In this document: positions 58,019 through 64,000 of the stretch, piece by piece
Layout of the letters: each line of letters starts with the position of its first letter
Position numbering within the stretch: the first letter of the stretch is position 1
Assembly (NCBI GenBank): GCA_012932865.1
Contig: SAXG01000037.1
Span: 124,001-188,000 of the forward strand
From: Amylostereum areolatum
Lineage: Eukaryota; Basidiomycota; Agaricomycetes; Russulales; Stereaceae
Length of the DNA stretch: 64,000 nucleotides
Direction: 5' to 3'
Made by a program: the position numbers and the translations under genes
The notes under the pieces: model-generated
Seen by the model: only the letters and a program-made list of their open reading frames with translations
The model's database searches: none
Told to the model about the DNA's origin: nothing

Positions 58019-60274
58019 CTAGGTGCTGCCTTTCGCAGCCCTACGCTCCTTCTTCCGCTTGGTACTTTCGAGCCTCCAAGTCTATGCGACAAGTTAAGCC
58101 ATGATAAACACAAAGACGGACGCAATGACGTACCTCCTGTTCTGCGAGCGATAACAAAGCAAAGAGGCTGTTCCGAGCCTGCGCTGTAACAGGTGCATTT
58201 CCTTCGCAATAGTTTGTGTACCAGAGGTTCCTAGTACAGCTGACATCAGCACAGGAAGCGATATTCGAAAAAGCGAAACACACATAGGTGAGAACGAGGT
58301 TCTCGTTGGGCGGATGGGTTTCTCCTTTGACCCCACCTTAGGAGCCCGATCTGCCAGGGGAAGACTCTGGGTCAAAGGGCTGGGTTGCGCTTCGAGACAC
58401 GGGAGATCGGATGGTGTGCTCGGTGCATCTGCTTGAGGTTGTGGCTGACAGTTTGGATGATAAGGGTAGAGGCGGCAAGGGCAGAGGCGATTCGGAGGGC
58501 AGAGGGCCCTAGGAAGGCGGCAACAGTAAGCACAAGTGTCGATGTATGGACCTAAAGACGTACTGTCCCGACATTACCTGTGTCTTGAGGAAGGTTAATC
58601 CCTTTCGATGGCAACACGTTGGCCAGCATATCGTCGTTTACTCGACCTTCATCGGGTCCTGACCCCGAAGCGACGACTGTGACTGTGTGTAATTGCGAAG
58701 GGGAATCGTCATTCATGGATGTTGCTAGCGAAATCACGAGGGAACAAACCTGAGGGAACTGGAGACTTGGGTAGTGTCGGGGCCGGAGGGACACCCACTT
58801 GCTCCCGAAGACTGGGCCGTGTTTTCTCTACAGGACGACGAACAGCTTGACTGGTTAAAGCAAGGATGCGGGATTAGCTCCATTTACAGGACGTGAATAC
58901 AGTCAGCACCGCCTAACAAAACGTACAGGACATTCGGTATCTAGATCATATATATATATATGAATTACTCGTCACTGATTTCGAAGTAGAGTGACTCACT
59001 TGAAGGTGTTCCAACGTGCTTGCGGCTGTGGGTCCAGCATTCTCAAGGGTGACCAAGGCACCCTTCCCTGCACTGGAGTGAGACGAAGGGCGATGGCGGA
59101 AGGGATGAGAGGGATAGGGACAGACCATTGCTGTCAGTGGAGGGCTCCTGCGACTTCGATTTCTTGAACGGAGGTGGGTCACCGATGGTGCCAAATGAGA
59201 GCGCGATGGGTAGGGGTGGGTGCATGTTGATTTCATTGGAGCGGCTACGTTTGCGTGGTGAGGAGGTGTCCTCGAAGGGGACAGCACCAGTAAGAGACCC
59301 GGGGATTGTTTCTTCGACGGGTGCCATCTTAACCTTGACGATGTCGTTGAGGGGAGCAGCGACGGAAGGAGCGTCATTGGTTGTTGTATTGGACGGGCTG
59401 TGGCGATATGTTTGTGCCCCCAGTTCGCGTGCCTTCCAGTGTTGGTCGCATAATCGAAGTTCAGGGGGCGTGATCGTACATATGCTGAAAATACTCTTTC
59501 AGTAGCTCAACACGGATTACCCCCCACGTTGCGGGAGAAACACCACGCTGTTCCCAGCTGGCGAAGCAGCTCCGAGCCGTTTCACGAGCCATACCAGCGC
59601 GCAGGCCATCAAGGGTATTCCCATACTCGTCCTCAAAGAACGTGGCCGAGACATTTTCGCCATTCCGTTTGCGAGTACCACCTCTCGTGCCAGGCGCCTT
59701 TGTGCTGTTCTTGTCCTTCATGGCAGCGTCGTGGTCCTTCCATACTTTTTGAAGCCAGAATTTGACATCAGGAAAGTCGGACATATGGAAGAACTTGTTC
59801 CAAGGTGCTGGTTCACGTAGCGCGATATAGGCGGCAGGTCGCACGGGTGGCGGCGGGTTGCCAACACATGCTAGGAGCTTGTCGTAAGCGTGTCTAGACC
59901 GATACGCTATTTTAGAAGGCGACATCACTGGATCGACGATGCAAACCACTGACCTAAGCTCGCCGAGGCTAGTATCCGAACAAAGTTTTGCTGCCCTCAC
60001 ACTGTCGTAGAGCTTGACGTACACAGGGGAAGCAGCTTGGAGGTCGTCGTGAGTTGCATGTGCGAGAACGGCCTGCTCAGCCGCGGTCATGCGTGAGTGT
60101 GAGCTTGAGCTCGGAGTCTGGACCAAAGTTAGCAATGGTGATGTAATATAAACAATTGAACGGATAACTCACCATGGCACGGAATCCAAGGCCAGAACCT
60201 GAGGTGCATGGAAGGAGTGGTGAGCTGCGTCGGGAGGGAGGATAGGAGGGCTGACCGAAATCCTTAAGTCCCAT
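58019..60274 (-). CDS. unknown multi-exon protein near a transposase
   Basis: From ATG 60274 (MGLKDFGQPSYPPSRRSSPL) an intron joins GFRAM in phase to TPSSSSHSRMTAAEQAV. A 200-residue segment follows with APWNKFFHMSDFPDVKFWLQ, SATFFEDEYGNTLDGLRAGM, SPATWGVIRVELLKEYFQHM and YDHAP, and after one missing base near 59466, ELRLCDQHWKARELGAQTY. Then come basic patches (SPRKRSRS, PPFKKSKS), further exons with KGALVTLENAGPTAASTLEH, AVRRPVEKTRPSLREQ, VNDDMLANVLPSKGIN, NENLVLTYRNLWYTNYC and AQARNSLFALLSLAEQE, and a lysine/arginine-rich end at 58019. The globular N-terminal half followed by a disordered basic half resembles hypothetical proteins often annotated in Agaricomycete genomes. It has the same orientation as the Tnp2-like transposase upstream, so it may be a second gene of that element. 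That link is an inference. Confidence 0.6.
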
Positions 60275-61014
60275 TGCATTGTCGTGGATGTTGGCTGATG
60301 TGTCGAGGCCTGGAAAAAAGGTCGAACTCTACATGGACACGGGGATTGGGGTAGAAGGGAACTGGTATTGTTGTTCTGACGGTGGTATGGAGGGAGGGCG
60401 TGTCTGGCCACTAGTGAAATTGTAAAGGTGTGTTGAAGACGCCTGGGGGGCGCTGGTGGAGGTGATCATATGAACGAGGGGTACCAATGTCGAAAGGATC
60501 TTGGGAAGCAAAAGGGGGAAAGGAAAAAAGAGACCACAGCACAGTCGTGGTTGGGAGAAAGAAAGAGAGAGCAAATTGCGAGCCTCGAAGATACCGACAC
60601 GGAAGCCACCTAACTCGGAGTACAGTTGCACGTGAGCAGGTAAGTAATGGAAATTCAGCATGCTCCGGGAGAGTATACTCGACAACGTAAGTTATAAAGC
60701 AGCGGAAAATTATAGGGTACATGGCTTGAGAGATGGGGATATGGTGGAAAGAGGGCAAGCACAGAAGGGGGCGGACACTGGCAACGTTCGGAGTCCCAGC
60801 CGTTTGAGAAAGTGCGAGTCGGTGGCCTACACGTAGTCAGTAAGGTGGCGAGAGTTTCGGCCCTCCATTTCCGCTGTTTTTAGCAGACTAATGTCCTGCA
60901 CCCACTCCCATTGCTTAGTCTCGTTGCTGGATGTGTCGACAGATGTTGATGAAGAGGCGAACGAGGCCGGGTGTTGAGATACATGTATCCTAAGGCAGAG
61001 GTGAGGAGAGCCGC
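60275..61014. other. intergenic, promoter side of the unknown gene
   Basis: No supported coding exon. Pieces on both strands near 60890-60990 look weakly protein-like but cannot be joined with a normal intron. Confidence 0.4.
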
Positions 61015-61479
61015 TTGGTGATTCGACGGGGGCCAGGCGTCAGTGTTGCTGGCGTGCCCAAGTGGACAACAGGCTGGATCGGGGTTCTCGGAATGACTTG
61101 CACGTCGGACTCTCCAAACGGGATGGTGGCAATATGTCGCTCCACACTGCTTCGACAGCAAGCCGTACACATCGACTGGAGGCCGACGTTGGGGGAGGAG
61201 GCAGGAGGGCGGTGTATCCACACGGATGCAGTCATCTACATGCAACAGGTCAGTGTGTCGTCTGTTCGGAATGGAGGCCTGCATTCGTAGCCGTCTTACC
61301 AGGATGTGATTCCAGGGGTTGTTCGCGCGATTGTCCGCCGGCTGGGGGATTCCGTGCTGGAGATCTTTGTCATCGAGGAGAACGATACAACCAGTGTCGT
61401 ATTGGAGGGACACCGCACACCTGGAGGTGTTCGTGTGACAGCGGCCGTGTCGCCTTGTGGTGATCTACTGACTAAATGA
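61015..61479 (+). CDS. possible hypothetical protein
   Basis: Two exons join in phase around a 54-base intron (61252-61305) with a GTCAGT donor and CTTACCAG acceptor. The protein reads VIRRGPGVSVAGVPKWTTGW, IGVLGMTCTSDSPNGMVAIC, a stretch with AVHIDWRPTLGEEAGG, IHTDAVIYMQQ, then after the intron DVIPGVVRAIVRRLGDSVLE, IFVIEENDTTSVVLEGHRTP and GGVRVTAAVSPCGDLLTK, with stop at 61477. Its alternating hydrophobic pattern suggests a beta-rich fold. No family is recognised. The start is not fixed: the frame is open upstream to about 60990, and ATG codons occur at 61093 and 61120. It lies between the unknown gene and the transposase on the opposite strand. Confidence 0.42.
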
Positions 61480-62712
61480 TTCTATTACTTGGAATCTGGA
61501 CAAGAGTGCGGGATACGTACCGATGGCCAAGGCGTCTCCGTGCGAGCACACGGCTTGAGCACATATTCGTGTTTCTCCCGTCTGTTCGCACTCTCCGTGT
61601 TTTGTCGCGGACGAGCCTGCGAGAGACCGCGATGGTTGCGCGCATGGCCGATTTCTCGCCTGCACACCTTGTTAATATGTGGCCGTTGATCTCAACGTCT
61701 ATGACAGGCGTCTGCAGCGGGAATCTTGAGTGCAAAGTGAGTATTGTTCAGCTTGGGAACGAACCGTAGGGGGGGGTCGGTCTTCGTGTCGAGTAGGGCG
61801 ATGGACATCGCGAACGTTGGCACGGATGCCGTTCACCTGGGGAAGTTTGTATCGTGCGAGTCTGCGTCTTCGAAGAGAAGGAAGCGGCCACTGGCAGCAG
61901 CGTATTCAATTAGCACATGTGGAACGAGGAGCAGCGGCACATTTGGGAGAAGGCCTCGCACTCACTAGCAGCTGGTCACGCATGTTCGTCCGTTTGAGCG
62001 GACTTCTTCATGTACGGATGCCGCTGAATCACTTCAACGCGAGTGTGCGCGGTCGAGTGTGCGGGGTACGGCAGACCCATGTTGGACCCATGTTGTGTGC
62101 GAGGCGGCGAGGGATTGAAGGCTAGCTGAGTAGGCCTGAGTGTTTCTCACAGCTCGTAATCCACCCCACCGTGCACGCACTTTGCTGCACTGCCGCGAGT
62201 CCCACAGGTCGGCCTGAGGACGGCGGCAGCAGGGGACGAGCCTGGTTACTAGTACGAAAGAGCACGAACAGGACGCGGCGACGCGTCATACTTGGTTACA
62301 TAAGCGGAAGCGGAGCGTTCATTGTGTCGGTCTCAAGCACATCGGAATCTATATTTTATTGCGTCCATTTCTCCCTGGGCATTTTTATCTGAAAGACAGT
62401 ACATGCAAGGTGCTTCGTTCGAGATTTCGGCGGAGTAGGAGGACCGCAATCGATCTTCGGAATTCAAACAAGCGGGACATGTCACTCGCGCCTCGGTCTC
62501 CGCCGAGCGCTTTCGGACTTGCACGCGGCAGAGCTCACACACTCACAACTCACCACAATATTTATGTGGCTCCCAAACGGAACATCTGGAGCCTAGGTGA
62601 GGGTATTGTATCGTCCTAATTGGTGCTGAAGGGTCCCATGCAGCCTCCAATTGTCCTCGCCAAGGTCAATGGTGCTAGTCTACATAGTATCACTTCCTGT
62701 CCCCGGTTCTCT
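61480..62712. other. intergenic, no supported gene
   Basis: Short open frames on both strands without motifs. A minus-strand piece with VIDVEINGHILTR near 61700 is suggestive only. Confidence 0.4.
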
Positions 62713-63999
62713 TCACTCCTCTTCAACTTCACGATCCTCTTCTTCATCTGCCGCTCCTTCATCATCATCCATTAACAGCATCATATCCAGGCCTGGTTTC
62801 TCATCAAGAAAATAAAGAGACATGTTGGCCGGATTCTCGTGTTTCCACGGAATCATCGCCACCACGGACTGGATCTCTTTCACCTCAACCACAGCGAGGT
62901 TTCTCTCCGCTTCATACAACGCCACCCAAAGAGTGTTGGAAGACTCTTGAAGCAATGTTTGATCCGGCTCCGAGAAGACAGATACAAGGGCGAACGTCTG
63001 CGTGATGTCGTCCTCCATCTGGGCATTGAAGTACGCTTGAATTTCTGCGATAAATCTGACGCCGTTCGAAATGATCTGACCACCCCAACAGTGCATCAAC
63101 AGGCAGGTCCTTTAACCAGAGCCACGTGAGCTACGTACCTTCACGTTGCGGCCAGCGGCGAATCTGATCCTGTCGGCGTTTACCTTCCTTCCACAGAGCG
63201 GTGCTGGTCTGGCCATTTGGGAGACGGAGGCGTGCCCATCGCTTATACCGCGGACGCCAACCTTCCTCAAGATCTATGTTAGACTTCTCCATGTAGGTTC
63301 GGATGGCGGCGGTGGCTTCATTGCGAAATGTGTGCGCGTAACGATCTTTTGCCGTGAGTAGAACAAATCCATCTCCTATATCATATGCACCACGTGGGAG
63401 GCGGCGTTCTTGATTATAAGGTCTGTCTGGTTCTATATCTGGGATCCCAACTTTGAGGGCATTGACGGACGCCCGACGGACAGCACGCTGCTCGAGATTG
63501 GCGTAGTAATGGTGGTCCTGCTTGATTTCCCGACCTAGGTTCCCGATAGTGTTCTCCAGGGTCCATTGCGACGCAAGTGCACCTGGGCCAATTCGCATAA
63601 CCTCGGGGGCGAGATGGGATAGGCCGTGGACGCACTGTCGCACGAAGTGAATCCTTTCAGGTTTCCCTTGGCAGTACAGCTCCTCAAACTCCTCGGTGAA
63701 CTCCAAGATTGCCCGGTGAGCGAGAGGTAATTGCTCTGCTCGTATGCTGCGCTGTTGTAGGATTCTGATCGCGTATACCAGCTTGCAGAAATGCTTCCAA
63801 TACACATGGGGAAGGATTCCGTGCAAGAGTGCCGGTCCCAGTCCAAAAATCCAAAGGCAGAATTCCCAGGCCTTGTATCCGCTGTTGATTGTTTCTGCAG
63901 GATCTCGAGGCGGGCGATCAAACGACCCCGGAAGATAGCATCGAGCCGCCGCTACCGCCGCTCCGTGCGCCTTCCAAACTGCACCGGTGAGGACCACCC
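62713..63999 (-). mobile_element. Tnp2-like (CACTA/EnSpm) transposase, C-terminal part
   Basis: Coding sequence enters from beyond the right edge and reads GYKAWEFCLWIFGLGPALLH, GILPHVYWKHFCKLVYAIRI, TEEFEELYCQGKPERIHFVR, HGLSHLAPEVMRIGPGALAS with QWTLENTIGNLGREIK. This is the C-terminal region found in basidiomycete Tnp2-family transposases (equivalent to DUF4218 of plant elements). The frame stops at 63131 just after a GGTACG site. Coding resumes at about 63080 with SNGVRFIAEIQAYF, TQTFALVSVFSEPDQTLLQE, SSNTLWVALYEAERNLAV and LDEKPGLDMMLLMDDDE, ending at 62713. The two parts are one reading with a probable intron of about 60 bases, although the phase does not fit the obvious splice sites, so a frame lesion is possible. 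The catalytic region lies outside the window. Confidence 0.8.
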
Positions 64000-64000
64000 A

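Noticed and set aside
1..64000. CRISPR arrays, operons, rRNA
   Set aside because: Nothing of the kind is visible; the DNA is eukaryotic. tRNA genes could not be excluded by eye but none was recognised.

Overview
The window is nuclear DNA from a filamentous basidiomycete, almost certainly an Agaricomycete. Genes are split by many introns of about 50-60 nt with GT..AG ends. Several families are typical of mushroom-forming fungi: a DUF6535-like membrane protein, a DUF6533-like multi-spanning protein, expanded F-box/leucine-rich proteins and a Tnp2-type transposase. Coding DNA is GC-rich and intergenic DNA is closer to neutral. A run of N at 52207-52231 shows that this is a draft assembly.

Layout, left to right. 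1-2.6 kb: thioredoxin reductase (minus strand, five exons, reconstructed exactly). 3.4-16 kb: a gene-poor stretch with one possible small plus-strand gene (3468-4104) and two short minus-strand secreted/membrane proteins (7.0-8.1 and 10.6-11.3 kb) that may be paralogues. 16.0-18.6 kb: secreted carboxylesterase/lipase (minus). 21.4-23.5 kb: PHO84-type phosphate transporter (plus, ten exons, reconstructed exactly). 24.0-26.6 kb: DUF6535-like protein with a frame break. 27.3-29.8 kb: an intact F-box gene and a broken F-box-like gene. 30.0-31.8 kb: DUF6533-like membrane protein (minus). 33.5-35.4 kb: cytochrome P450 (minus). 36.4-42.6 kb: tandem array of three related F-box genes, the first broken. 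42.9-47.4 kb: RPAP1 and a small unknown gene upstream of it (both minus). 47.7-49.1 kb: zinc alcohol dehydrogenase (plus). 49.4-51.9 kb: DEP-RGS regulator of heterotrimeric G-protein signalling (minus). 52.2-52.8 kb: damaged TPR gene at the assembly gap. 54.6-56.0 kb: MITE-like inverted repeat and a decayed F-box/LRR-like gene. 56.3-57.3 kb: CCDC25 homologue (minus), broken as read. 58.0-60.3 kb: unknown multi-exon gene. 61.0-61.5 kb: possible plus-strand gene. 62.7-64.0 kb: C-terminal part of a Tnp2-like transposase running off the window.

The genes do not form one pathway. The left and centre hold housekeeping genes (redox, phosphate uptake, RNA polymerase II assembly, G-protein signalling) between lineage-specific families. 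The right end looks transposon-influenced.

One pattern recurs. At least eight genes have their frame broken by one- or two-base changes, most of them one missing base beside a G or C run, while the protein on both sides stays well conserved. Either the assembly carries homopolymer errors or there is recent gene decay. Two in-frame stop codons (37140 and 56612) argue that at least some of the decay is real. I found no clearly new biological system. The best candidates for novelty are the paralogous small membrane-protein pair, the F-box array and the gene set at the transposon end.
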